Source: an uncultured Roseburia sp. (lineage in GTDB: Bacteria; Bacillota; Clostridia; Lachnospirales; Lachnospiraceae). Taken from it: a DNA stretch of 64,000 nucleotides. The DNA is taken from positions 21,657-85,656 of the forward strand of contig CAMUGE010000001.1 of NCBI GenBank assembly GCA_947088345.1. Direction: 5' to 3'. This document shows, one piece after another, positions 7,608-16,743 of the stretch (position 1 is the stretch's first letter; every line of letters starts with the position of its first letter). The translations under genes and the position numbers were made by a program. Below the pieces are notes generated by a model, which did not search any database, had not been told where the DNA came from, and saw nothing but the letters and a program-made list of their open reading frames with translations.

Positions 7608-8446
7608 TGGAAGAGAAAAAGAAAACAAACTGGGTGCTTACGATCGTCCTGATTTTAGGAACCCTTACCGTATTTTTTCCGCTTTACATGGCGTTTATTA
7701 TTGCGTTTAAACAGCCCAGCGAGATGACAAACGATGTTGCAGGCGCGCTTGCTTTTCCGCAGAAATGGAGTTTTGATAATTTCAGACAGGCGATGGAGGT
7801 AACTGACTTCTGGCGTTCTCTGGGAAACAGCCTTTTGATTACGCTTGCTACGATTGTGCTTGCCATTTTGATTCATTCCATCGCCGGATATGTGATTGGC
7901 CGCGGCATGGCGCATAAAAAAAGTTTTCGCTTTATTTATCTTTATATTGTCAGCGGAATGTTTGTCCCGTTTTCAATTCTGATGATGCCGCTTGTCAAAC
8001 AGACGGCGCAGATGGGTCTGGGAAACCGCGCGGGCGTTATATTGCTCTACCTTGTATTTTATATGCCGATGAATGTGCTGCTCTACACGGGCTATCTGAA
8101 AAATATACCGATAGCGCTGGAGGAGGCCGCAGATATTGACGGTGCGAGCACATGGAAGATGTACTGGAAAATCGTGTTTCCAATGATGACGCCAATGCAT
8201 GCGACGGTTGCGATTTTAACGGCGCTTGGCACATGGAATGATGTCATGACGCCGCTTGTCATTATGTCGGGAACCGGACAGAACACACTGCCGCTGGCGC
8301 AGCTTAATTTCCAGACGCAGTTTGGCACAAATTACAATCTTGCATTTGCATCGTATATACTGGCGCTGATACCAATTCTGATCTTTTATATCATCTGCCA
8401 GAAGCAGATATTAAACGGTGTTGCGAACGGCGCCGTGAAAGGATAA
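7604..8446 (+). CDS. Sugar ABC transporter permease (MalG-type)
   Basis: A 280-residue permease with about six membrane helices; the EAA loop is ALEEAADIDGASTWKMYW at about 171-188. It forms the heterodimeric channel with the preceding permease. Two adjacent ATGs (7604 and 7607) follow AAGGAGGAG and overlap the upstream TGA; either could serve. The next gene begins 16 bases after the stop, behind its own AGGAGG, continuing the operon into metabolism. Confidence 0.92.
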   Translation: MMEEKKKTNWVLTIVLILGTLTVFFPLYMAFIIAFKQPSEMTNDVAGALAFPQKWSFDNFRQAMEVTDFWRSLGNSLLITLATIVLAILIHSIAGYVIGRGMAHKKSFRFIYLYIVSGMFVPFSILMMPLVKQTAQMGLGNRAGVILLYLVFYMPMNVLLYTGYLKNIPIALEEAADIDGASTWKMYWKIVFPMMTPMHATVAILTALGTWNDVMTPLVIMSGTGQNTLPLAQLNFQTQFGTNYNLAFASYILALIPILIFYIICQKQILNGVANGAVKG

Positions 8447-8461
8447 CAGGAGGTTTGGAAC

Positions 8462-9892
8462 ATGAAACTGGACAATAAGGTAATGCTGATCACTTATGCG
8501 GACAGCATGGGGAAAAATTTAAAGGAGCTGCATACGGCATTAAACACTTACTATAAGAACGCAGTGGGGGGAGTTCATATACTCCCGTTCTTTCCCTCCT
8601 CTGCGGATCGCGGTTTTGCACCGATGTGCTATACAAAAGTTGACGAGGCGTTCGGTGATTTTTCGGATGTCGAGGCAATCGGGGCGGAGTATTATCTGAT
8701 GTTTGATTTTATGGTAAATCATATCTCTGCTTCCTCCGAATATTTTAAAGATTTTCTGGAGAAAAAAGATGCTTCCCGGTACAAAGATTTTTTTATCCGG
8801 TACCGTGATTTCTGGAAAAACGGGGAGCCCACAGAGGAGCAGATTGATAAAATCTATAAGAGAAAACCAAGGGCTCCTTATATTGAAGCGGAATTTGCGG
8901 ATGGAACAAAAGAAAAAATCTGGTGTACGTTCTGTGAAGAGCAGATTGACCTGGATGTGACAAAAGATGCGACAAAACAGTTTATCCGCGGGACGATCGC
9001 GGACATGTGCAAGAGAGGCGCCGCCGTGATTCGATTAGATGCGTTTGCCTATGCGGTAAAAAAAGAGGATACCAGCTGTTTTTTCGTAGAACCGGATATC
9101 TGGGATCTGCTGCATGAAATTGAACAGACTGCAGACGAAAACGGCGCGCAGATTTTGCCGGAGATTCATGAGCATTATACGATTCCAATGAAACTTGCAA
9201 AAAAAGGGTTCTGGATCTATGACTTTGCGCTTCCGGTGCTTACGCTGCATGCGCTGTATAATCACACCGGGGTTTATCTGAAAAAGTGGATGCAGATGTG
9301 CCCGATGAAGCAATTTACGACGCTCGATACACACGACGGGATCGGAATTGTCGATGTAAAGGACCTTCTCCCCGATGAGGAAGTGGAGGCTGTCAAGGAG
9401 CAGATGTATAAACAGGGCGCCAACGTCAAAAAAATATACAGTTCCGAAGCCTATAACAACCTTGACATTTATCAGGTGAATACAACTTATTATTCGGCGC
9501 TTGGCAATCAGGATGCGCCGTATCTTCTGGCAAGAGCGATTCAGTTTTTTGCGCCCGGCATACCGCAGGTATACTATGTTGGTCTGCTGGCAGGCGAAAA
9601 TGATATTGCGCGGATGGAACAGACGAAAAACGGGCGCGATATCAACCGCCATGCATATACGATGGCAGAGATTGAGGAACAGCAGAAGCGTCCCATTGTG
9701 CAGCAGTTGAAATCATTGATGCGTCTTAGAAATACGAACCCGGCTTTTCATTTGGACGGGAAAATCAGTATCGAAACAGAGGGGGACAAACTTTCGATTA
9801 CAAGAAGTTATGGCGAGGACAGTATTACGCTTTCTGCAGATCTGACCTCTTATACATTTGAAATTATCGAAAATAACGGCGAAAGGAAATAA
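8462..9892 (+). CDS. gtfA: Sucrose phosphorylase (GH13_18)
   Basis: A 476-residue cytosolic GH13 subfamily 18 enzyme that splits sucrose with phosphate into alpha-glucose-1-phosphate and fructose. The barrel motifs are clear: FDFMVNHIS (81-89), [12 protein letters not shown] with the nucleophile Asp193, LPEIHEHY with acid/base Glu234, and LDTHDGIG with Asp292. These positions agree closely with the characterised bifidobacterial enzyme. Related specificities in this subfamily (sucrose-6'-phosphate, glucosylglycerate or glucosylglycerol phosphorylases) cannot be excluded by motif alone. The flanking alpha-galactosidase and fructokinase, which would make the substrate and use the product, favour sucrose. 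AGGAGG lies at proper distance from the ATG. Confidence 0.9.
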   Translation: MKLDNKVMLITYADSMGKNLKELHTALNTYYKNAVGGVHILPFFPSSADRGFAPMCYTKVDEAFGDFSDVEAIGAEYYLMFDFMVNHISASSEYFKDFLEKKDASRYKDFFIRYRDFWKNGEPTEEQIDKIYKRKPRAPYIEAEFADGTKEKIWCTFCEEQIDLDVTKDATKQFIRGTIADMCKRGAAVIRLDAFAYAVKKEDTSCFFVEPDIWDLLHEIEQTADENGAQILPEIHEHYTIPMKLAKKGFWIYDFALPVLTLHALYNHTGVYLKKWMQMCPMKQFTTLDTHDGIGIVDVKDLLPDEEVEAVKEQMYKQGANVKKIYSSEAYNNLDIYQVNTTYYSALGNQDAPYLLARAIQFFAPGIPQVYYVGLLAGENDIARMEQTKNGRDINRHAYTMAEIEEQQKRPIVQQLKSLMRLRNTNPAFHLDGKISIETEGDKLSITRSYGEDSITLSADLTSYTFEIIENNGERK

Positions 9893-9896
9893 TCAT

Positions 9897-12215
9897 ATGG
9901 CAATAACGGTAAAAGACAATGTATTTTTTCTGGAGACTGCCAATACACTTTATCAGATGAAGACAGATGAATTTGGCGTATTAAATCATTTATGGTATGG
10001 GGCAAAGACAGATCAGTGTATGGACTATCTTTTGGATTATCCGGATATGGGGTTTTCCGGGAATCCGTATGAGGCCGGGAACAGAAGAACGTACTCGTTG
10101 AATACACTGCCGCAGGAGTATGCGCAGGCGGGGGTGGGCGATTACCGCGTGCCTGCCGTCTGCGTGACCCACGCAGATGGCAGCAGCGCATTGGATTTAA
10201 GATTCTCAGGGTATCGCATTTTTCCGGGTAAATATAAAATACCGGGTCTTCCGGCAGTGTATGCTGCGGACAGTGAGGCGGAAACGCTTGAGGTGACATT
10301 AAAAGATACCGCTACGGAAACGGTAGTCTGCCTGCGCTATGGCGTCTTGCAGGAGGCGGATGTGATTACACGCAGTGTGGAGATAAAAAATAATGCAGCG
10401 GAACCGCTGATACTGCATAGGGTGCACAGCCTCTGCCTCGATATCCCGTATGGAGAGTTTGAGTGGATTCATTTTTACGGCAGGCATGCGATGGAGCGCC
10501 AGACGGAGCGTGCGCCGCTGATTCACGGTATCCAGGAGAGCAGCAGCACACGGGGGACTTCAAGCCATCAGCAGAATCCGTCCGTATTGCTGTGTGAAGC
10601 GGGCTGTACCGAGAAAGAGGGTTTTTGTATTGGCGCAGCGCTGATGTACAGCGGGGGATTTCAGACACAGATTGAGCGCGACCAGGCGAACCAGGTTCGA
10701 CTTGTGATGGGGATCAATCCGGATACATTTTCCTGGAAATTAAACCCCGGCGAGAGCTTTCATGCGCCGGAAGTCATACTGTCCTGTTCGCTGCAAGGGA
10801 TGGCGGAATTGTCGCACCGTTTTCATTATGTGATACGCAATCATGTGTGCAGGGGCAGGTATAAGCTCTCAAAACGTCCGGTGCTGATCAACAACTGGGA
10901 GGCGACTTACTTTTCGTTTGATGAGAAAAAGATAGAGGAGATTGCCAGGCAGGCAAGCTTGCTTGGCATTGACATGCTGGTGCTTGACGACGGGTGGTTT
11001 GGCAAACGGGATACAGACATGTCAGGTCTTGGGGACTGGCAGGTCAATAAGGCAAAACTTTCCGGAGGCCTTGGAAGGCTGGTTGAGCGCATTAACCGCT
11101 TGGGTTTGAAATTCGGGATTTGGTTTGAGCCGGAGATGGTTTCCGAGGACAGCGATCTCTACCGAAGCCATCCGGAGTGGGCGATCCGTATTCCCGGCAG
11201 AAATCCGGTAAGAGCAAGATACCAGCTTGTACTTGATATGTCCAACGAACAGGTGCGGGAATACCTGTATCTTGCGATGAGAAAGATTTTAATCGAGAAT
11301 CATATTGAATATGTCAAATGGGATATGAACCGGAGTATATGCGACTGGTACAGCACAGCGCTCTCGGATGACTGCCAGAAGGAACTGCCGCACCGCTATG
11401 TGCTTGGCGTATATCAGCTTTTGGAGCGGCTGACAGTTGAGTTTCCGCATGTGCTGTTTGAGGGATGCAGCGGCGGCGGCGGCAGATTTGACGCAGGGAT
11501 GCTCTATTATTGTCCGCAGATCTGGTGCAGCGATAATACGGATGCATACCACCGGACGTTTATTCAGTACGGAACCAGCTTTTTTTATCCGATCTCATCG
11601 GTGGGCGCGCATGTGTCGGCAGTTCCAAATCATCAGACCGGGCGTATCACCCCGTTTTCGACCAGGGGGACTGTTGCGATGGCGGGCAGTTTCGGCTATG
11701 AATTGGATTTAAACCGGCTTAGTGACGAGGAGAGGGAGCAGGTAAAAAAACAGATCTGCGCATATAAGGGATATCAGGATCTAATCTATAACGGTGATTA
11801 TTACAGACTCAGCAATCCGTTCTGTGACGAAATGGCAGCATGGTCTTTTCTTTCGGCTGACCGGACAAAAGCGCTTGTGCAGGGAGTTGTATTCCGTGCA
11901 AGGGCCAATCTGGTACGCCATCGGATTCGGCTTGCCGGACTGAAAAAGGATGCGCTCTACCGTTCAAATGAGGGAGCTGTCTATACCGGAAGCGCACTGA
12001 TGGCGGCGGGGATTCTTCTGCCGGAAATAAAGGGAGACGATGTATCGTTTGAACTGTATCTGGAAATAATCAGCAGTGAAGAAAAGAATGCAATGCAGGC
12101 AGGCGGTGCGCAAAACGCAAAAGACAAAGGCGCAGGAAGCGGTCTTCGCGCAGGAGGAGGGAGCGCGCCGGTACACACAGTGCGCGGGAACGATTTGGTA
12201 TGGTATGAACTGTAA
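9897..12215 (+). CDS. Alpha-galactosidase, GH36
   Basis: A 772-residue cytosolic GH36 enzyme releasing galactose from melibiose, raffinose or stachyose. An N-terminal beta-sandwich domain (to about 320) is followed by a (beta/alpha)8 barrel. LVLDDGWFGKRD is at 361-372, and KWDMNR contains the nucleophile Asp476. CSGGGGRFD is at 524-532, and CSDNTDA contains the acid/base Asp546, matching the Geobacillus AgaA pair Asp478/Asp548. The start at 9897 follows AAAGGA; an earlier in-frame ATG lies inside the previous gene. Oddity: near the C-terminus (about 733-760) is a Gly/Ala/Lys-rich, apparently disordered stretch between the last beta strands. Confidence 0.94.
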   Translation: MAITVKDNVFFLETANTLYQMKTDEFGVLNHLWYGAKTDQCMDYLLDYPDMGFSGNPYEAGNRRTYSLNTLPQEYAQAGVGDYRVPAVCVTHADGSSALDLRFSGYRIFPGKYKIPGLPAVYAADSEAETLEVTLKDTATETVVCLRYGVLQEADVITRSVEIKNNAAEPLILHRVHSLCLDIPYGEFEWIHFYGRHAMERQTERAPLIHGIQESSSTRGTSSHQQNPSVLLCEAGCTEKEGFCIGAALMYSGGFQTQIERDQANQVRLVMGINPDTFSWKLNPGESFHAPEVILSCSLQGMAELSHRFHYVIRNHVCRGRYKLSKRPVLINNWEATYFSFDEKKIEEIARQASLLGIDMLVLDDGWFGKRDTDMSGLGDWQVNKAKLSGGLGRLVERINRLGLKFGIWFEPEMVSEDSDLYRSHPEWAIRIPGRNPVRARYQLVLDMSNEQVREYLYLAMRKILIENHIEYVKWDMNRSICDWYSTALSDDCQKELPHRYVLGVYQLLERLTVEFPHVLFEGCSGGGGRFDAGMLYYCPQIWCSDNTDAYHRTFIQYGTSFFYPISSVGAHVSAVPNHQTGRITPFSTRGTVAMAGSFGYELDLNRLSDEEREQVKKQICAYKGYQDLIYNGDYYRLSNPFCDEMAAWSFLSADRTKALVQGVVFRARANLVRHRIRLAGLKKDALYRSNEGAVYTGSALMAAGILLPEIKGDDVSFELYLEIISSEEKNAMQAGGAQNAKDKGAGSGLRAGGGSAPVHTVRGNDLVWYEL

Positions 12216-12262
12216 ACATATGCAGCCGGAATAAGCAGTACAGATACGTTGGAGGTGGGCTG

Positions 12263-13219
12263 ATGAAAAAATATGATGTCGCAGCGCTTGGGGAGCTGTT
12301 AATTGATTTTACAAGAAACGGGGAAAGCGATCATGGAAACGGCCTTTTTGAGGCAAATCCCGGAGGCGCGCCCTGCAATGTACTTGCCATGCTGCAAAAA
12401 CTTGGAAAAAGGACGGCATTTATAGGAAAGGTCGGCCAGGATATGTTTGGCCACCTGCTGCAGAAAGTACTGCAGGAAGCTAAGATTGATACCGCGGGCT
12501 TATGTTTTGATGAAAAGACAAACACAACACTTGCGTTTGTGCAGAAAAACGAGAGCGGGGACCGGGATTTTTCTTTTTATCGCAATCCGGGAGCCGATAT
12601 GATGATCACAGAGGAAGATTTGCGTGAGGATATTCTGACGGACTGCAGATTGTTTCATTTTGGCACATTGTCAATGACGTCGCAAAGTGCAAGGGCTGCG
12701 ACAAAAAAAGCAGTGCAGCTTGCCCGACAGTCAGGCGCATGTATTTCGTTTGACCCTAATATTCGCAAGCCGCTCTGGGATTCTCTCCTGGATGCGCAAG
12801 AACAGACGGCTTACGGAATGGAACAGTGCGATATCTTAAAGATATCGGATGACGAGGCTGTCTGGTTTACCGGAATAAAGGATCCTGCTGCTGCGGCAAG
12901 GAAATTATGGGACCAGTATCAGATTCCGCTTGTGCTCCTGTCATTGGGAAAGGACGGGAGTATGGCATTTTGCGGCGGACAGGAGGTTTATGTATCTGCG
13001 TATCCGATCGAGAGTACCGTTGATACGACAGGAGCGGGCGATACTTTTATGGGGTGCGCGCTTTCCTTTGTGCTGGAGCACGGGCTGGAACTTAGTGAAG
13101 CGCAGCTTACGGAAATGCTTTCCTTTGCAAATGCGGCGGCGGCGCTGATTACGACAAGAAGAGGGGCTCTGCGTGTGATGCCAAAAGAAAGCGAGATATT
13201 GCAGCTGAGCAAAGGATGA
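12263..13219 (+). CDS. scrK: Fructokinase, PfkB family
   Basis: A 318-residue ribokinase-fold sugar kinase. N-terminal substrate-side signature NPGGAPCNVLAMLQKLG lies around residues 32-48; the C-terminal PfkB signature DTTGAGDTFMGC is at 254-265, with catalytic base Asp260. It would phosphorylate the fructose released by sucrose phosphorylase to fructose-6-phosphate. This makes the operon self-contained from imported oligosaccharide to glycolytic phosphates. GGAGG precedes the ATG. A strong terminator closes the operon 12 bases past the stop. Other PfkB sugars are possible, but the context is convincing. Confidence 0.9.
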   Translation: MKKYDVAALGELLIDFTRNGESDHGNGLFEANPGGAPCNVLAMLQKLGKRTAFIGKVGQDMFGHLLQKVLQEAKIDTAGLCFDEKTNTTLAFVQKNESGDRDFSFYRNPGADMMITEEDLREDILTDCRLFHFGTLSMTSQSARAATKKAVQLARQSGACISFDPNIRKPLWDSLLDAQEQTAYGMEQCDILKISDDEAVWFTGIKDPAAAARKLWDQYQIPLVLLSLGKDGSMAFCGGQEVYVSAYPIESTVDTTGAGDTFMGCALSFVLEHGLELSEAQLTEMLSFANAAAALITTRRGALRVMPKESEILQLSKG

Positions 13220-13230
13220 GTAATATTTGG

Positions 13231-13268
13231 GCTGTTCGATTGCGCAAAAGCGCATCGAACAGCTTTTT
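13231..13268 (+). terminator. Intrinsic terminator of the sugar operon
   Basis: GCTGTTCGAT-T-GCGC, loop AAAA, GCGC-ATCGAACAGC, then TTTTTG. A 14-bp stem with one bulge and a T-run lies 12 bases after the fructokinase stop. The other strand lacks a T-run, so it acts mainly rightward. Confidence 0.9.
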
Positions 13269-13277
13269 GTCTGTGTT

Positions 13278-13502
13278 TTAATCGCTGACGGAATTTAAGC
13301 TTTTTGAATACTCCGGGCAGAGAAGCTCATCCACACCGCAGTTTAAGTAACCGCACAGTTTATCTAAAATGTCGAAACTGATTCTGGCCGTTCTGTTATG
13401 GTTTAGATTTCGAAGCGTTGTGACGGAGATTCCGGTATCTTTTGCCAGCTGATTTTGGGAGATCCCACGGTCGTCTAACAATCTGTTCAATAAAATTTTC
13501 AT
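13278..13502 (-). CDS. Small XRE-family (Cro/CI-type) regulator
   Basis: A 74-residue single-domain DNA-binding protein. The helix-turn-helix is SQNQLAKDTGISVTTLRNLN (about residues 15-35), followed by ISFDILDKLCGYLNCGVDELL, typical of the short HTH_26/Cro-CI class. The ATG at 13502 follows GGAG at 8 bases; a GTG three codons upstream is less likely. It points away from mbl, and candidate operator repeats lie immediately upstream (13523-13552), so autoregulation is likely. Target genes are unknown. It occupies the place where spoIIID sits in Bacillus, but it is not a SpoIIID homologue. Confidence 0.85.
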   Translation of the reverse strand: MKILLNRLLDDRGISQNQLAKDTGISVTTLRNLNHNRTARISFDILDKLCGYLNCGVDELLCPEYSKSLNSVSD

Positions 13503-13522
13503 CTTAATCACTCCATTCTTTC

Positions 13523-13552
13523 TATCCGGATATGGATTATAGTATCCGATAA
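13523..13552 (-). promoter_or_regulatory. Candidate promoter/operator of the XRE gene
   Basis: A perfect palindrome, TATCCGGATA (13523-13532), and a half-site repeat, TATCCGATAA (13543-13552), flank a minus-strand TATAAT (13536-13541). No good -35 is visible. Symmetric sites around the -10 of a small HTH regulator are typical for autorepression; the link is inferred. Confidence 0.45.
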
Positions 13553-13628
13553 GTTATTTATTATGTATTGTAAAAATAGGAAGAAAATCTTATTTTTGAA
13601 AAAAAAACACTAAATCAAAAAAAATGGT

Positions 13629-13656
13629 TTGAAAAATATAGAATATTGTATATAAT
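13629..13656 (+). promoter_or_regulatory. Sigma-A promoter for mbl
   Basis: TTGAAA (13629-13634), 16-base spacer, TATAAT (13651-13656). Transcription would start near 13663, giving a leader of about 120 bases before mbl. The leader contains a weak stem (GTGTCCAT / ATGGAAACAC). Confidence 0.7.
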
Positions 13657-13784
13657 GTTACTGTATAAGTAAAAATATGATTAAATGTGGTTTTGTGTCC
13701 ATTTTGAAACTATGTGATGGAAACACAGGCCTGGATAGATAAGAGTCGACTGAGGATTAAGATGAGAGAGAGGAAAATGGCCGT

Positions 13785-14780
13785 ATGTTAGGTACAGATA
13801 TTGGCATAGATTTGGGAACCGCAAGTATTTTAGTATATATCAAAGGAAAAGGGGTCGTACTAAAAGAACCGTCCGTAGTGGCGTTTGACCGTGATACAAA
13901 TAAAATAAAAGCAATCGGCGAGGAGGCGAGGCTGATGCTTGGAAGGACGCCGGGCAATATTGTGGCGGTCAGGCCGCTTCGTCAGGGAGTTATCTCCGAT
14001 TACACCGTAACAGAAAAGATGATCAAATATTTTATCCAGAAAGCGCTTGGCAAAAAGACATTCCGTAAACCGCGCATCAGCGTCTGTGTGCCGAGCGGTG
14101 TCACCGAAGTAGAAAAGAAAGCGGTCGAAGATGCGACATTCCAGGCGGGCGCCAGGGAGGTCAAAATTATTGAGGAGCCGATCGCGGCTGCGATCGGGGC
14201 GGGAATTGATATATCGAGGCCATGCGGAAATATGATTGTCGATATCGGCGGCGGTACGGCGGATATTGCAGTGATTTCTCTTGGCGGGTCTGTTGTCAGT
14301 ACGTCAATTAAGATTGCGGGGGATGATTTTGACGAGGCAATTGTCCGATATATGAGAAAGAAGCACAATTTATTGATCGGAGAGCGCACCGCGGAGGATA
14401 TCAAGATTAAGATCGGTTCCTGTTTTCCGCTGGCTCAGGTTGAAACAATGGATGTCAGGGGCAGGAATCTTGTGACCGGCCTTCCGAAAACCGTTACCGT
14501 GTCGAGCGAGGAGACGGAGGAAGCGCTGCGCGAACCGACGCTTCAGATCATAGAAGCCGTGCACTCGGTGCTTGAGAAGACGCCGCCGGAACTTGCGGCA
14601 GATGTGGCAGACCGCGGGATTGTACTGACAGGGGGCGGTTCGCTTCTTCGGGGTCTGGAGGAGCTGATTGAGGACCGGACAGGGATAAACACAATGGCGG
14701 CTGACGAACCAATGACCTGCGTTGCCATTGGCACAGGCAAATATGTAGAGTTTCTGGCAGGAAAACGAGACGATGAATAG
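13785..14780 (+). CDS. mbl: Rod-shape actin homologue MreB/Mbl
   Basis: A 331-residue bacterial actin that forms membrane-associated filaments guiding cell-wall elongation. Phosphate-1 motif GTDIGIDLGTASILVY is at the N-terminus; phosphate-2 is MIVDIGGGTADIAVISLGG, and the adenosine motif is GIVLTGGGSLLRGL. I call it mbl, rather than mreB, from synteny: in Bacillus mbl is followed by flhO and flhP, and two FlgG-family genes follow here too. Only a short GAGAGAGGAAAATGGCCGT leader precedes the ATG. The stop TAG coincides with the start of a decayed intergenic element. Confidence 0.9.
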   Translation: MLGTDIGIDLGTASILVYIKGKGVVLKEPSVVAFDRDTNKIKAIGEEARLMLGRTPGNIVAVRPLRQGVISDYTVTEKMIKYFIQKALGKKTFRKPRISVCVPSGVTEVEKKAVEDATFQAGAREVKIIEEPIAAAIGAGIDISRPCGNMIVDIGGGTADIAVISLGGSVVSTSIKIAGDDFDEAIVRYMRKKHNLLIGERTAEDIKIKIGSCFPLAQVETMDVRGRNLVTGLPKTVTVSSEETEEALREPTLQIIEAVHSVLEKTPPELAADVADRGIVLTGGGSLLRGLEELIEDRTGINTMAADEPMTCVAIGTGKYVEFLAGKRDDE

Positions 14781-14842
14781 CCTGAAATTTGTAATTTTAC
14801 GATCCTGATCGAAATGCACGCCGAAGAGGGCGTACGAAAGTA
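14778..14842 (+). repeat. Decayed, truncated copy of the structured intergenic element
   Basis: It starts at the mbl stop TAG (TAGCCTGAAA) and contains CACGCCgaagaGGGCGT, matching the first-hairpin apex CACGCCagaGGGCGT of the copy at 48940. Hairpins 2 and 3 are absent, because another decayed copy begins directly afterwards. Assignment rests on order and the shared apex; sequence similarity is otherwise low. Confidence 0.45.
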
Positions 14843-14985
14843 AGCATGAAAAGCGCTTCAAAAGCACAGGCCAATGGGCATTCTGCTGAGATTACCAAAA
14901 GTTTACGCCAGAGAATCTTAAAAAGCGCGCCATGTATGGCGTTGGATTCTTTGCTCAAATTAAAGTTGCGGCAAGGATAAAGTGA
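14843..14985 (+). repeat. Decayed copy of the structured intergenic element
   Basis: It aligns well with the copy at 40680 in its first half (GCATGAAAAG, GCC-AATGGGCAT, GTTTACGCC) and with the copy at 48940 in its second half (AGAATC 14912-14917 paired with GATTCT 14945-14950, enclosing CGCCAT/ATGGCG at 14928-14941). The third hairpin is reduced to GTTGCGGC without a partner, and the ribosome-site end is lost. It lies between mbl and the first flagellar rod gene. Confidence 0.7.
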
Positions 14986-15015
14986 AATTCACACACAGAA
15001 AGGAAAGGGACAGAC

Positions 15016-15816
15016 ATGGTAAAAGGACTATATACCGCGCACACCGGTATGATCAACGAACAGAGACGGCTTGATATTTTGTCGAACAACCTTGCGAATG
15101 CCGATACAAACGGGTACAAGAAAGAGGGGGCGACTTCCCAGACGTTTGCAGATGAACTTGCAATTCGAATCAAAGACTCTTCCCGCTATAATCTGCCGAA
15201 AAATCTGGGTATTGTCAGTATGGGCGTCCATATTGGCGAGACATATACGGATTACTCTCAGGGGAATTTTAAAGTGACAGATAATGAGACGGATGTGGCG
15301 TTAAACGGGGACGGTTTTTTTGCGATTGCCTATACGGACAAAGCGGGCAATACCATGGTAAAATATACGCGTGACGGTGCGTTTACCGTCAATACGGAGG
15401 GATATCTTGTCACAAAGGACGGGGATTATGTATTAAATATGAATGGGGCGCAAAACGGCGACCCAGCGGAAGGAAACCGAATCCGCATTGACCCGAACGC
15501 ACATATCTTAATCTGGGAAAACGGCGATATCTATCAGGACGGAGCTCCTGTGGCAAGACTTGGGTTCGTTGATTTCGAAGATTATAATTATCTTCGTAAA
15601 TTTGGCGAGAATATGTATGATCTTGTGGACGGCGGCGTGCGTGTGGCATCCGAGGCCAAAGTCGATCAGGGTACGATTGAGGGGGCAAACGTCAATATTG
15701 TCTCGGAGATGGTCAATATGATTACAATTTCAAGGGCATATCAGGCCGGGCAGAAAGTAATCAATTCGATAGACGATACATTGGAGAAAGCGGTAAACAG
15801 TGTCGGAACAGTATAA
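15016..15816 (+). CDS. flhO: Flagellar basal-body rod/hook protein, FlgF/FlgG family
   Basis: A 266-residue flagellar axial protein. The N-terminal rod motif ILSNNLANADTNGYKKEG is the family signature. The middle is the FlgE/F/G-like domain around LNGDGFFAI, and the C-terminal helix carries EGANVNIVSEMVNMI..SRAYQ. Both ends form coiled-coil contacts in the rod outside the membrane; export is through the flagellar type III apparatus without a signal peptide. GAAAGG precedes the ATG. Name by synteny with Bacillus mbl-flhO-flhP; FlgF or FlgG would be equally acceptable. Confidence 0.88.
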   Translation: MVKGLYTAHTGMINEQRRLDILSNNLANADTNGYKKEGATSQTFADELAIRIKDSSRYNLPKNLGIVSMGVHIGETYTDYSQGNFKVTDNETDVALNGDGFFAIAYTDKAGNTMVKYTRDGAFTVNTEGYLVTKDGDYVLNMNGAQNGDPAEGNRIRIDPNAHILIWENGDIYQDGAPVARLGFVDFEDYNYLRKFGENMYDLVDGGVRVASEAKVDQGTIEGANVNIVSEMVNMITISRAYQAGQKVINSIDDTLEKAVNSVGTV

Positions 15817-15849
15817 GACAGCACATAGAATGAACAGGAGGTAACAGAG

Positions 15850-16665
15850 ATGGTCAGGTCACTTTATACGGCGGCAACAGGTATGATTGCGCAGCAGTCA
15901 AATGTTGACAATATTTCGAACAATCTGGCAAACGTAAATACAATCGGATACAAACAGGAAAAAATGGAGTTTAAGTCGCTTCTGTATCAAACGCTGCAGA
16001 CGAGAACGACATCGGCAAACGGCGAGACAAAGCCGATACCGGCGCAGGCCGGCCTTGGAACAAGGGTTGCGTCCAATACATCCATATTTACGCAGGGCTC
16101 CATGCTTGAGAGTGAAAGCGCAACGGATTTTGCAATTGTGGGAGACGGATTTTTTGCGGTGCGCGGAGCGGACGGCGAGACTTATTACACAAGAGCCGGA
16201 AGCTTTACATGGGCAATGGGACCGACAGGACTTACGCTCACGACGCCGGAGGGATATCCGGTACTTGGCACAAACGGCAATCCGATTGTGATCCCAAACG
16301 GCGTGCAGGCGGAGCAGGTCAGCGTCAGCACGGACGGCTCGATCGGTTATCGCACCAACGAGGGAAATTTTGTGGATTTGAATCAGCGGTTTGCACTTTA
16401 TCAGTTTAACAATCCGGCCGGACTTGAGAAAATCGGCTCCAATCTGCTCAGTGTGACAGACGCGTCCGGGAATGCGCTTCCGGAAGCTACGACGGCAAAT
16501 TTAACGGCAAGCCAGGTACGTCAGAAATGGCGCGAGGGTTCAAATGTCAACGTTGCAACGGAGATGGTCAATCTGATTGTCGCACAGCGCGCATACCAGT
16601 TAAATTCCAAAGCAATTACAACTTCGGACGATATGTTGGAACAGGCAAACAATCTGAAACGTTAA
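15850..16665 (+). CDS. flhP: Flagellar distal rod protein, FlgG-like
   Basis: A 271-residue second rod protein. N-terminal NISNNLANVNTIGYKQEK, central VGDGFFAVRG, and C-terminal GSNVNVATEMVNLIVAQRAYQLNSKAI, the FlgG-type end, are all intact. It lies 33 bases after flhO behind AGGAGG. Together the two would make the rod that passes the cell wall. The closest functional names are FlgG or FlhP. Confidence 0.88.
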   Translation: MVRSLYTAATGMIAQQSNVDNISNNLANVNTIGYKQEKMEFKSLLYQTLQTRTTSANGETKPIPAQAGLGTRVASNTSIFTQGSMLESESATDFAIVGDGFFAVRGADGETYYTRAGSFTWAMGPTGLTLTTPEGYPVLGTNGNPIVIPNGVQAEQVSVSTDGSIGYRTNEGNFVDLNQRFALYQFNNPAGLEKIGSNLLSVTDASGNALPEATTANLTASQVRQKWREGSNVNVATEMVNLIVAQRAYQLNSKAITTSDDMLEQANNLKR

Positions 16666-16743
16666 CATCATTTTGAGATAAAGTTTTAAATCGTAAACGG
16701 GTGTTTGGAAAATGCGGCACAACAGAAAAGTGAGGGATTACAT

